64,000 nucleotides of DNA from Neckera pumila (taxonomy: Eukaryota; Streptophyta; Bryopsida; Hypnales; Neckeraceae), in the NCBI GenBank assembly GCA_963969595.1, contig OZ018412.1, forward strand, positions 27,900,339 to 27,964,338, given 5' to 3'. How positions within the stretch are numbered: the stretch's first letter is position 1; every line of letters starts with the position of its first letter. Below the pieces are notes generated by a model. That model was not told the origin of the DNA. It saw only the letters and a list, made by a program, of their open reading frames with translations, and searched no databases. Position numbers and translations under genes: made by a program. Below are positions 23,057 through 34,830 of this stretch, in pieces.

Positions 23057-26000
23057 TCAACCGGCTATGGTGGTTAAGTCTTTATCAGAGCTAGATCTTC
23101 CATTCATATTATCAGTAGAAAAATCATCAACAGAACTGGACCTTTCTAGGAGTATGGAAGTGTCAGCGTGGTCAAGGATTGCGGTTCGCAACCGCTCCTG
23201 TCGAAGGTTTCTGGTGGGATCTGAAATCACGTTTTGCCAGTACTGGTTCACAAACCGGCTGCTGCCTGTACAGCACTTGTAAAGCTCTATCACCGAGTCG
23301 GCATCGGTATTCAAGTCTCCAAGAGAGCGCACTCCAGGATAGGTGTCCACGTCGATGAGAAGCTTCCTCCCCGGACCGTCTTTCAAGGCTATCAACTGCA
23401 GCACACTCGACCACATTAAAGCACTATTCAGTGTCACCAAATCAAACGCAGATCTGAATATCACATTCACAGTGACAAATGCAAAGGAAGCAATAAAGCA
23501 AAAGAGTAAGTCGGTTGTATATATCTGTTTAGTGACCAGAGCATATGCAGACCAGTATCACACATTCATTGTGACAATTGCAAAGGAAGCAATGAGGCAA
23601 AACAGTATGTCACTTGTATATATCTATTTATGCACTTCTTAATCAATGGGTCAGTAAATTGGTTTGTCACTTAAATCGATTAATCACTCAATTAGTCAAT
23701 CAATGACTTCCTCTATTAAACAAGTAACCCCCTTTTAGTGTCTAAATGGACAGAAGTTCAACCTCAAGTTCTTTAGCAGTTGAGATAAATCGCTTAGAAA
23801 GCTTCAAGGAAGGTAATAAAATGTACTATAGAAAGAAGTAACTGAATCCTCCATTTTTGAACAATAGAACTATGTCTTGCAAGTGAAACAATTATTAGCT
23901 TCGAAAATGAATTCTCTATTTTTTTTTCACTTGGAAATTAGCGGGTAACCGATCACTTTTTCAGCAAATCAATCACAAATTTCAAAGGTGTTCTAAGTTG
24001 TTTTAGATCCTTAAAATCCTAGTTGTTTTGACCCAAAGCCCACCACAGCGAGATGAATAGCAACTGAAAAGAAAGCATTGAAGTTAAAATGAAAGAAGCC
24101 ACGAAAGAGGCCGTGAAACCATAATAGGCAGATCTTGTCAGAATTTCATGCCATGTAAGGACAGCAAGGACGTTTTTGGTGAGATTAAACTTCACCTCAG
24201 CTGGACCATTCCATGCGCTCGTACAGTATATTTTAGCCTCATCCACCACTGATATATACTTCTCTATGGATTTCGAAAACAACTTATGGGACCTGAGTTG
24301 CCCTTGAACTGGGACTCCTCTTTTTGTCACGATGGCCCTCCTGAAAAATCAGACATGACGGGTAAGACTTTCAACAATTGCCACGGAGTGATAGAAGCAG
24401 AGAAAATGTGGAACAGACACGCAAAGCATTTAGAAGCGAACATATAATCTTCGAAACATTCTTTGTCAATGAACTGGGGTTCGTCTTTATTCTAACACAA
24501 ACGGGGCAATAAATGTGAAAAGTAACACAGGTAATGCTATCTTTCATGAGCCTTTCCAAATACCTTCCTCCTTAAGCGTACATCAAGGAAAAAATGATTT
24601 CAATTTGCAGATCATGGTATCCATCCAATCATATTTGCCACTATTATTTTAAGCAACGGACATTTCAAGCATGGTAAAGAATCTTATGGAACAGGAGCAT
24701 GTCTCTCATCAGTAAAAAACACAAACACAAAGTAGCACCTGAATTCTATAAATTTACTTCTCAATAGAATTTTACCTCATCCCACGAACAACAGCCAAGT
24801 GTGCATCACAAGTAACACCAACAAACTCAATTCGATAAGCTTTCTTCTGGCATCCTTTCTTCGCTTTTGTCTCATAACATTCATCATCTTCAGATAAAGG
24901 CTCCCAGTATTTCTCTATCCCAGTTCCGTCTTTATTCAGTTTGTAACCAGGGCCTAACCGATATCGCCTGTGCAGCAATGTACAATCATCAGAATTTCTT
25001 TACTATAAGACTAGTCAAATCCATTGTTCCAAGTCTACCTCCGAATTTAAGCTACTCTTAAATTTTAAATCCAGTGAATACGAATGAGGTTTGAATCAAT
25101 ACCAGGTTCAAACTGAATAACTACCTGTTGTGGATATCACGGATCATGTCTACAGTTTGAAGAACAAAAGGCTCCCATGACATTGTGCCGTCAAAAATTA
25201 CATCGCGGCCTTCATTCAAAGCGGACACAAGCAATGAATTTGCTGCCTCAGTGGAGTATTGATGTACCTACAAGTTCAGTTCAGCGCCCAAATTCGGTGA
25301 ATTTCTTTTGTGAGCTCCCGTCTAGCCGAGCCCAGAACAATGCTATATCTCTCAGCATATTATCAGATGTCAAAATTGGTTATAATATCACTGACTTTTT
25401 GAACAAAAGATACTTCCCCGAACCTGACAAAGTTGACACCTCATCAATAACCTGCCAAAACTAGTATCCACCTCAAGAGGAAAGAAATTGATTGAACGGA
25501 CGTTTTTGTGTCTCTTCTTCCACTTCTTCCACTATTAAATGAAAACTAAAAGTTCGAAATATTCTATTTCCCAACCCAGTCTCCACTCATGGCACCCGCT
25601 ATTGACAAGCCCATAATCACTAAAATGGATCAGAACAAATACTCTCACTACACGTTTCCAAGTCAACCGAAAACAGAGGAGGTTGTAGAGTCCTTACAAG
25701 CTCAGCACTCCCTGCTATATCATCAGATGACATAGACGCCAGGTGGCGGTAGATGACATCCGTTTCTTTGAATGCATCAGCCTCCACCACCACAGCATCG
25801 TGGATCACACCTGACCAAAACGCGCTGCAATAACCCAACATGAAACTAAGAGATAACTCACAAATCCAAAGCATATCGCAAGGACGCAGAATTTCATAGG
25901 CAAAACCTATTGAGTTGCATAAGCACGAGAAAGAATAGATCCCCAACGTCAATAAAAAATAAATAAATTTAAGTGACAAAGACAACCTAACCATACCTGG

Positions 26001-27881
26001 AAAGAATGTGTTTTACAACGGTAGATTTGCCGGCACCCATGCCCCCACCGATGAAAAGAATAACAGGGCTGCGCTGTGAGCACTCCTTAGGAACAGTCAC
26101 ACAGCCCTCATCTGGCGGATCTGCAGAATACTTTTTCGCTATTCTCCGCAATTCCTCAATCATAGTATAGAACCGACGTGTGGTACTTAATTTCTCCAAG
26201 ACTTTGTGGTAGCGTTGCTTCCTGCATCATATCCGAGGTCAGCTAATTGATGGACCACCCAAAAGATGAGAGTGCATTCAGTGAAAAAGAATCATCTCAG
26301 AAAGAGAAATTCTAAATAATGAAACCAAAATTCAAAATAAAGTTATTGCAAGACAACATTCGTAGTCCTAAACACAAAAGAGGTTGGTCACAGTGACAGC
26401 CTACCCACACACCTCAGGTAAGATAACACAGCACGATGCAATTTCTTGATTGCGGTCCCAGCGCTGACGACCTAGCACACCCATGGCCCACGTTGAATCA
26501 GTAAACCAGATACCCAAGCATCAAGATAAACCATAATCAAAGTTGCATTCAGAAGACAACCAAGAAAAATGAGAGTGGAAGATGAGAATATTTGCGTCAT
26601 TTTTCAGGATTTTACCAATATGAGTGTGCATTCATTGGGAGATCACAATGGAGATATGGAGAGAGCCAAACTCTCTTGAGATCAAATTTTTATCACTAGG
26701 TATGAATTTCGTATGCAGTCATTCAAAGTGGGAGTAGTATACCACTGCAAGTAACAGAAAGCAACCCCATTTCTATCCAAAGATCAGTCGCCATGACATT
26801 TAGGCAAGTCATGCTTACACCACTTGCTAATAAGTGCAAGCAAGTGAATGAATACATGAGTTGTTGTTGGTATCAGGGGTCAGTGTAGGAGACAAAATCA
26901 GGTCCCTGACAATTTTTGTATCATCTACCATATCCATCAGTGCATTGCAGAGAGGAATCCACCATAAACTACGGAAATAACATACGGTTTACAAAAGATT
27001 TGTGAATGTACCTTGTCAATGACGGCAGTTGCATTGTGCCAGTGAAAACTGAAGTATGCCACAACACATATCTCCAACTCCAGCAGAATTTCTTCGCTCA
27101 CCTGTTTCAGACTCTCCTCATGGGTCATACCTGCCACAAGGACGCAGGCAACCTCCTTGCTCTCACTGGCCACATTCCTTGCGTCTCGGAGATACCCTTC
27201 GGCCACTTTGGAAACTAACTTGGCAATCGCAGTATGGCTATCAAGCCCCAGCTGCCGCACTGAGTATCCAAAACCCATCCACAAGCCTCAGCAAACCAGA
27301 GGAATCGCCACATAATAAAGGCCAGAGGAATACTATTCGAGTCAATTTAGCATATGTAGGAGAGTGATTTTCGAAAGATGTAAAGAGCTGTGGACAGATC
27401 ACTCTGGGTCTAAATCTCTCGAAATCAATTGATTTTCCTTTTTAAGTATGGCTTTCTTACGCAATCATTCCACGTGGGAGGTTGCAGATACTATAAATAA
27501 CACTAATTAGCAACCTTTCCATTCAAAGATCAGTGGGACAAGTCATGCTTACACATTTCCTGATTAGTCTAACCAAGTATACGAATAGATGCATTACTGG
27601 AACAAGGTCAGCTGTGCTGGCAAATGATGCGACCAATTCAAAATTTAAGAGGAAATATGTACAGAAACTGTTTGATCGATGATCTTACCAACATAATCGC
27701 CAAAGCTCTCAAGGTCACTGAGGTTGCCAAACTCATTAAACAAAGCTTGAGGCATTAGTTTCTTAAGTGCATCATTCTTCTTCCTCCACTTGAAATAGGA
27801 CACAACAAGTGCAAATGCACCTGCCGCTATTGCTACCCACGCCATCGCCACAATCAGACTCACCATTCTGAACGCCTCCAT
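23057..27881 (-). CDS. Plant P-loop NTPase with a zeta-toxin-like kinase domain and an N-terminal membrane anchor, nine exons, 556 aa
   Basis: A plant P-loop protein of the kind annotated in Arabidopsis (At1g06750 and At2g30630 recalled as relatives), probably a membrane-tethered small-molecule kinase; its substrate is unknown. Coding exons: 27881-27689, 27259-27012, 26471-26413, 26221-25997, 25824-25698, 25267-25125, 24967-24776, 24340-24196, 23395-23057. All introns are GT-AG and the phase closes to 557 codons with the stop. Residues 6-30 form one hydrophobic segment followed by KWRKK, a signal-anchor pattern. Walker A is GGGMGAGKST at 225-234. A conserved acidic motif is VEADAFKE around D258. 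DGTMSW lies at 310-315, and YRIEFVGVTCDAHLAVVRG follows in exon 7. The C-terminal tail is serine-rich. The start is the ATG of MEAF; a possible 5' UTR intron ends just upstream (acceptor near 27913). It looks intact and is a host gene, not a bacterial toxin-antitoxin locus. Confidence 0.88.
23447..23640. repeat. 99-bp tandem duplication inside the last intron of the P-loop gene
   Basis: Two copies start near 23448 and 23547, 99 bp apart. Both contain GCAAAGGAAGCAAT and TTGTATATATCTGTTTA or a close variant. They lie between exon 9 and exon 8, so they do not alter the protein. Confidence 0.75.
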
Positions 27882-28995
27882 CTCCTTCCCCTCGGAAGAC
27901 AAAAGGCCTCCCCTGCAGGCCCAACAACTCGCTCAGAACAAGACCTAAATAAAAACAGATAACAATTCCAGTACTAGCGTCAGACTTCAAACCTTGTGGC
28001 GATTCAACTACAAGAGACCAAGTCCTGTGAACCAATATTCTACACCTCAAGACCGAGCACAACCCGATTCGAAAAGGCTGAAATCATGAATTGTTAAAGC
28101 CTCTAGTTCAAGACTCAAAACCTCAAATCGCCAACAAACCCTAATTCTGACAAAATCTATTGCACAGCCAATTCGCGAACATTTGCGGCAAACATTCAAT
28201 TCACCACTCGCTACAAGACTCAATACAGGATGTCAAACCTGTGCAACTCCTATCCCGCAATTTGCAGGCATTGTTACCAAATTCGACACAACGCAATTCC
28301 TCTTCCCTCAACTAACCAACACTAACAGAGATTCGGAATGCAATTTTGCGATCAGCTTCTTTTAGAAAACTCCCGAATACAACAAACTCTGCCTCATGTT
28401 TCATCACACCAGCGAAGCCCTCAAAACGAAAGCTCAACCAAAGCTCAGCCAAACCTCCGAATTTAAAGCTACAAAAGCAACCAAACAGCAAGAGACGCAA
28501 AAAGAGGAAAGAATTTACACATACCTCAGTTGGCGAAAGCTTCCCCACTTGAATTAAACAAGCGCCCACTCCACCTTCCAATTCCGTAACAACAAGGTTC
28601 AACTGCAAGTCCAAGTCCAAGAACGAGGCGGGAATGATCTGAGCATTGCAACACCAATGCAGCAACAACCGGTTCGTTCTTACATAGCCAAGATCCAAGT
28701 GCGTCGGTAGCCATGGCATATGCGAAGCGGAAGAAAAGGAATGAAGGGGTTTCATCATGAGGACTTGGAAACAACGAGGACTCCTTCGTTGTTTCGTGTG
28801 GGTCCCGAATGCAATCTTGTTGTTGATCAGAGGGTGGTGGGGTCTGCATAGAATATGTTAGGGTTTGGAAAAAGGGGTGCGTGGTTGTCAGGGTTGCTGA
28901 AAAAGGGCTTTGAAAGACTGTTGCGATGCCTGATGAGTTGCAGTGCCGTTTGTAAACCTAATTGGAACCATGTCGTGGAATACTTTTACAGATCT
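27882..28995 (-). promoter_or_regulatory. Probable leader and promoter region of the P-loop gene
   Basis: This stretch lies upstream of the minus-strand P-loop start codon. It is less AT-rich than the repeats beyond it. Just before the start codon an acceptor-like GGCCTGCAG suggests a 5' UTR intron. At 28858-28868 the gene strand carries AAACCCTAA, a telo-box motif found in promoters and leaders of many plant genes. Several open frames cross the region in different phases, the longest 148 codons on the minus strand (28312-28758); none shows a known domain, so they are treated as leader or promoter sequence. Confidence 0.4.
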
Positions 28996-28999
28996 TGGC

Positions 29000-29388
29000 A
29001 ATACTTTCAAGAATTCTTTGCAATCGGCTTTGGAACTCTCGCATGAAGTCTTTGCGTTTCTGTCTTGGATGCTTTGCAATTCTTTCATGGGTGCTCTGTG
29101 ATTCTCGCATAAGTGCTTTGTGATTCTTACATGGATGCTTCGCGATTCTTTCAGGGGTTCTTTTCAATTCTTTCATGGATTTTTTCGTGAATTTTTTGTA
29201 ATTCTGTCAGTTCTTATCAATTCTTCTCATGAATTCTTTGCAATTCTTCGCATGAATACTTTGCAATTCTTCTCATGAGTACTTTGCAACTCTGTCATGG
29301 ATATTTTGCGATTCTTTCATGGATACTTTGCGATTCTTTCATGGATACTTTGCGATTCTTTCATGAATTCTTTCAATTCTCGCATGAC
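29000..29388. repeat. 22-28 bp minisatellite
   Basis: An array of variants of TTTGCGATTCTTTCATGGAT runs for almost 400 bp. The last four starts, at 29295, 29317, 29339 and 29361, are spaced exactly 22 bp apart; the earlier units are more diverged and vary in length. Because the unit length varies, frames stay open only partly: on the minus strand the array reads as a Lys/Arg/Glu-rich peptide, which is a by-product. It sits on the 5' side of the P-loop gene. Confidence 0.8.
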
Positions 29389-29569
29389 AAAGCTGGTATC
29401 GTGTGTGTTTGTTTGGATTCGTGGGATTGCTGGAGTGCGGAATCAATGTGCAGTTCGAAGAATAACCGATTGTACAGTCGGGTACTGTAATCTTACAACC
29501 GGCCGATTTGAAACATTCAAAGATTTTTGCATAACATAGAAAAAGAACTTGAATTTTTCATCTTGCTTA

Positions 29570-29859
29570 ATTATCACTCAGTCCTCATGCAATTCCAAAC
29601 AAGCATACCAAATTTCAGATTAAAAAAGCAAAATTTTATTTTTGGTGAATTTTTGAAGCCAATTTTCATAGTTTTACATAATATTTTATTGAGAATAATT
29701 GGTGATGAATTTTTTTTAATTGGATTGCATAGATATGTGGGGAACATCCATACGCACATTTTCCAAAAACACTCTATTAAGTAATAAAAATGTAATTTAA
29801 GAAGAGTTCAATGTTGGAGTGACAATGTCCAAGTTTTGTAAAATAGATATCTCTTTATT
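29570..29859. mobile_element. Half of a long foldback element (left arm only)
   Basis: This stretch matches the left arms of the two complete foldback elements next to it. It shares TTTTTGGTGAATTTTT, a CATAGTTTTACATAATATTT block, the TTTTCCAAAAACA region and an end at ATCTCTTTATT. It stops where the palindrome centre of its neighbour would lie, so its right arm is missing. Confidence 0.6.
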
Positions 29860-30684
29860 ATTGTACACCCCCCTACAAGAAAGGTTGACACCCCCCTTTT
29901 GCATCCTTCAACTTTTTTGACATTACTTTGAACATAATTGACATTTCTTGTTTTCGTCAATCAACATTTGTGTCTAACCCAATCTCCTTCAAGTATATCA
30001 AATTTTCAATTTCAAAAAACCAAAATTCCATTTTTGGTGAATTTTTTAAAATTTTTTTTCACGGTTTTATATGAAAATTCATAGAAAAATATTAATGATG
30101 AATTTTTTAAATTGAATTGTGGAGATGCGTAGGAAACATCCAAGCGCACATCTTTCCTTCAATAAACATCTCCAAAAAAGTTTCACAATTATTGTAGTAG
30201 AAGTTACAGTGGAGGCATGAATAGTGCCCAAAATTTTGAAAATTCATATCTCTTTATTGTAATTAGATTTTATTGTAATCTAATTACAATAAAGAGATAT
30301 GAATTTTCAAAATTTTGGGCACTATTCACACCTCCACTGTAACTTCTGCCACGATAATTGTGAAACTTTTTTGGAGATGTTTAATGAAGGAAAGATGTGT
30401 GTTTGGATGTTTCCTACGTATCTCCACAATTCAATTTAAAAAATTCATCATTAATATTTTTCTATGAATTTTCATGTAAAACCGTGAAAAAAAATTAAAA
30501 AAATTCACTAAAAATGAAATTTTGTTTTTTTGAAATTGAAAATTTGGTATAGTTGAGGGAGATTGGGTTAGACATAAATGTTGATTGACGAAAACAAAAA
30601 ATGTCAATTATGTTCAAAGTAATGTCAAAAAAGTTGAAGGGTGCAAAAGGGGGGCGTCAACCTTTCTTGTAGGGGGTGTACAAT
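29860..30684. mobile_element. Long foldback element, arms of about 410 bp with a 7-bp loop
   Basis: The left arm is 29860-30269, the loop 30270-30276 and the right arm 30277-30684. The ends read ATTGTACACCCCCC and its complement, followed by CTACAAGAAAGGTTGAC on the left and the inverted form on the right. The arms are nearly identical except for scattered changes. The whole element could form an RNA hairpin over 400 bp long. No coding sequence is present. Confidence 0.8.
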
Positions 30685-31522
30685 GGGGAGACAAAAGTAT
30701 CGTTGCCCAATTTTGTTCCCACACAAGCGCTCCCATTTTCAGATACCGTTTTTAGCAATCTTTATGTAATTCTTGGATCATTGCATTCCTACCTCTATCC
30801 CATTCATGTATACCAAATTTTGACTCTAGAATAGCAAAACTCCATTTTTGGTGAATTTTTAAAGTCAATTTTCATGGTTTTACATAATATTTCATTGAAA
30901 ACAATTCATGATGAATTTTTTTAATTTGATTGTGGAGATATGTAAGGAATATCTACATGCACATCTTTCCTTCAATAAGTATCTCCAAAAAATTTCACAG
31001 CTCCCTCTATAAAAAATTTAATATTAGGATGACAATGTCCTAATTAGATTTTTCTATTTAACCATCACATTTTATCTAATTTTGTACATTTGAGCACAAT
31101 CGTACAATTGCCTTGCCAAAATCTAATTCCAATAAAAATATATCTATTTTCCAAATTTAGGACATTGGCACCCCAATATTGAATTTTTTATAGAGGGAGC
31201 TGTGAATTTTTTTTGGAGATGCTTGTTGAAGGAAAGATATGGGTATGGATATTCCCTACATATCTCCCCAATTGAATTAAAAAAAAAATTATGAATTGTT
31301 TTCAATAAAATATTATATAAAACCATGAAAATTGACTTTAAAAATTCACCAAAAATGGAGTTTTGTTTTTCTAGAGTCAAAATTTGGTATACATGATTGG
31401 AATAGAGGTAGGAATGCAATGATCTAAGAATTACATAAAAATTATTAAAAACAGTGTTTCAAAATGGGGGCGTTTGATAGGAACAAAAAGGGGTGATGAT
31501 ACTTTTGTCCCCTCATTGTACA
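30677..31522. mobile_element. Second long foldback element, related to the first
   Basis: The left arm is about 30677-31045 and the right arm about 31156-31522, with a spacer near 110 bp. The ends read TGTACAATGGGGAGACAAAA and an inverted counterpart. The arms carry the same internal blocks as the neighbour (TTTTTGGTGAATTTTT, TCTTTCCTTCAATAA). The arms are more diverged than in the first element, so it is probably older. It shares the TGTACAAT junction with the neighbour at 30677-30684. Confidence 0.75.
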
Positions 31523-31629
31523 ACAAGAAATAGTATAAATTTTTTTTCAATTTTTCAAACATATTGAATTGATAAAATTAACAACCTGATGTTTAAATAC
31601 CAATAGTAGAATATATCCAAAGCAATTAA

Positions 31630-32553
31630 CCCCTAAAGTCCCATTGTCTCCTTGATGGACAAAATGGATTTTGGGCAGGCTACGACGGCTTCAATATTCA
31701 TTATTATTTTTTGAAACTTTTTGTGAAGATAGAAAAATACATTAGCTTTATGGGAATATAATTTTTATTTCAATCGGTGCATGGGAGCAAAAGTTATGGC
31801 ACAAAAGGTCCTTTTTTTTGGTGCGGCGGGCAGAAATCTTCTCACACAAAATTTTTTTCTTAAAAATTTAAAAATTATTTTCTCATAGATTGTAATTTTA
31901 TCTATATTGGAAGCTTTGATTCATCCCATTTGGATTTGTTATGTGAAAGTTATGGACAATCTTGTTTTTCGGGCAATTAAAGCATTCACTTGAAAAAAGA
32001 ACTTGTAGGACTCATTTCTGAATGCAATTTTCATAATTTTTCAAAAAAACTTGTTTGACAAGGCTGAGTTTGCTTGCTAAAACAATCTCACCATTAGATT
32101 TTTTAGTGTTTTATTCCCATCTTAGAGCTATTGACGATTTAGTTTTTCTTTCATTCTTGGACCTACTTCTACATAACAGTTTTTTAAAGAATGAAAATCA
32201 AGTGTGTTTTTTTGGAATTTTTTTTCCTAGGTTCTCAACTCAATTATTCAACATAAAAAAAATTAAGTTTAAAGTTTGTAGTGCAAATTTGTTTTACAAA
32301 TGGCGGTCAAAGTCATCTGAAATTGCAAGTTAGTGCTCAAAAAGTCAAATTTTTCCAACTTTGAATGCTTATATCTTCTAATCTATACGGTCAAACTTTA
32401 TGAAAGTCTTACCCCATGATCTGAGATAAGGTAAGTACAAGATCATATGGTTAGATTAAAAAAAAAAAAAAATTATCTTTTCTTAGATTAATGCAGCAAC
32501 ACTGGCAATTTTGAGTCGATTTTGACAAAAAAATGCTTTGGGACTTTAGGGGG
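31630..32553 (-). mobile_element. piggyBac-type MITE, type 2, inverted
   Basis: TTAA at 31626-31629 precedes CCCCTAAAGTCCCATTGTC, which is the complement of the right end of the copy at 8805-9712. The far end reads CTTTAGGGGGTAA, so the right TTAA has decayed to GTAA. The internal order is the reverse of 8805-9712, including an inverted ATCTTGTACTTACC block. Length is about 924 bp. Confidence 0.8.
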
Positions 32554-32556
32554 TAA

Positions 32557-33148
32557 TTGGATGAAAAAAAAGAATATATGTGCTTGGGACATATCTGATT
32601 AATTCTAAATTGTAAATTTGAAAGTTTAGTTTTGAATGTTTTTAACATTCTCAAGGTTATGGAATTGGTGATTACTTGTACTGTATCTATTGAAGTCACT
32701 ATCCAAATCCATTATTAATCTAAAAATCAATTGTCTTGGTGGGTCTATGATTATATTAATAATATATACATTTTGATTTTAAAAAATCAACAATCTGTAA
32801 ATGTCTATGTATCCAAAATTAAAACAAATGGATAAATTTGGGTTGTTAGTGTTTATGTGAGCATTGAAAGAATAACTTAGCTTGATAATATTTCATCATA
32901 GTTTTGTATTTCTACCAAAAATTCTCTCTACAACAATGGATGGTCTATTAAATTATTGCACTTATTCTATTACTTTTATTTGAACAATTGAAAAACATAT
33001 TGTAACAAATGGTGATCAACCTTCATATATTTAACTATATCTCAAAAGAAAGCAATTTTGTTGATTATCTAGAAAATCTATCCTCTCTTCCAATACCTTG
33101 CAAACCAAAATGGCAAAAAAAATCTACACTTCTTGAAACATTTGCAAT
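32557..33148. other. AT-rich intergenic DNA
   Basis: No gene or element end is supported between the MITE and the broken reading frame that follows. It probably includes the 3' region of that frame. Confidence 0.5.
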
Positions 33149-34652
33149 CTATAGCCTATCTAAAATATGAGATAAACAGATTTGTTTTCTGATGTCTAGC
33201 TTTTGCACACGTGCACTCAACAACTTTTTTCTCAAATTAGGCAAAATATGCTTGGAAAATCTTTCTATTTTTAAATATTTACTATGGAAAATTGAAGAAG
33301 TACTATTATTATCTACTACAACATCAACATCTTCTAGTTCTTTAGATGGTATTTCCAAAAGTAACTTTAATTTTTTTTGCTCTTGGTGGCCAATCCTTTT
33401 AGGTGATATTCTAGTGTTGCTTGATGTTGAAGAACAAGTTGTCGAGTAGTCTATTGTCCGACTTGATCCATGGTTGCTAGAGCTAGTTGATTCTTCATTG
33501 CAACTATTAGATTGAAGCATATTGAATTTTTTCATGTCATGAATCTTTGAATTAAGATCTTGGCGAATGTATCTAAGGTTCAATTTCAAGGCACTTTTGT
33601 ATTCAATATCAATGTCTCTTGAAGGCAATTCAATATCAAAAACATTATTGCATAAGGTTGTGTCTTTATCATTGAAAATACATTGTTTTTCATTAAGAAG
33701 ACAACTTTCTTTTTCTTCAACAATATGATTAGTACTACTTTTTACAAAAAATGAAATAGGTGACAGAGCCTTTCCTAAAGGTAGAAGGCAATCAATGTCT
33801 TTTTTTTTTTTTTTTCAAGAATAAATTCATTTGGCACTTTACAATTATTGAGTAATATAAGTTCCCTTTCATTATAGTCATTACTTTTATTTTCATTTTC
33901 TTTTGATTTACAAAACAGTATAGTTGGTGTTAAGCATGGTTCATAGTAAGGCTTCAAATTGTTTGTAGAGACTTCATTATTATAACCACTTTTAAGCTCT
34001 TTTTCATTTTCATCACCACCTTTAAAACCACTTTCATTCAATATTTTATCAAGTACTCGTGCACTTCTACATATAATTTGTTCTTTGTGATAGAATACAT
34101 CATAATCAATTCCATTATATGATTCTAAAAGGTTAACATCTTTTGTGATATCTTCATGTGAATTTTGGATATTGCCTTTTTTTTCACTTTTAAAGTATTC
34201 ATAATTTGGAATTAAAAGTTCATGCAAATCATTCATGCATTTTTTATTCTTACTCAACAAAGAATAATATTCACTTTGTTGCTCTTCAATATTATAAGGT
34301 TGTAGAGAGCTTGAATTTGAAATTGGACTTGCTTGGATTCTTTTTAAGTGCTTAAAACTCGTTCTATTGAATATTGGAGAAGTCTTGTCAATTGATACCT
34401 TGTAGGGGTTGATGGCTTGGATAAATTTTTTGCATAACAAAAACCATGGCCATCAATATGAAAATATGCCTTGTATCGATTGCGAATATCATTCAGTTGT
34501 GAATTATTTGTTATACTTGAGTGAAGTTCAATGTTCTTGCTATTGATGTCATGGATTATAGAACCCAAAAGATTGTTGCCTAATTTTGAATTTTTGGGGT
34601 TTGGAAAAACAAATTTTGAACCATCACTTCGTTTAATTTCAATAGTTGAACT
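33149..34652 (-). pseudogene. Unrecognised, AT-rich coding region with two frameshifts
   Basis: Read on the minus strand, coding sequence stays open for about 1.5 kb if two frame changes are allowed. One lies near 34430 at a run of six T; the other is at a run of 16 T (33800-33815). Both are homopolymers, so assembly or read errors are as likely as real decay. The 5' side begins at an acceptor-like TGTCAG, placing the exon start at 34652, so upstream exons are missing. The product would exceed 480 residues, is rich in Asn, Ser and Lys, has a Ser-rich centre and ends with a basic segment (LRKKLLSARVQKLDIRK). No known domain was recognised. The left end of the piggyBac element lies only 178 bp upstream of this exon. 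Confidence 0.5.
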
Positions 34653-34830
34653 CTGACATTAAAAAAATTGCAATTATTAGTACTTAACAATGATGAGAGC
34701 TCAAATGAAACTAAATGGTAATCTACTATTGTTTGATTGAAATGTTGAAGATCAAATTGAATTAAGAATATCAAATTAGATTAAAATATTATATAAAAAT
34801 AGATTGGAATACAAAATAATAAATGCTTAA

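Noticed and set aside
23057..27881. A bacterial-type toxin-antitoxin locus
   Set aside because: The gene has nine exons, plant-type splice sites and a membrane anchor, and no antitoxin-like partner is next to it.
28312..28758. 148-codon open frame upstream of the P-loop gene (minus strand)
   Set aside because: It overlaps other frames of similar length in both strands, has no known domain, and lies where the leader and promoter of the P-loop gene are expected.
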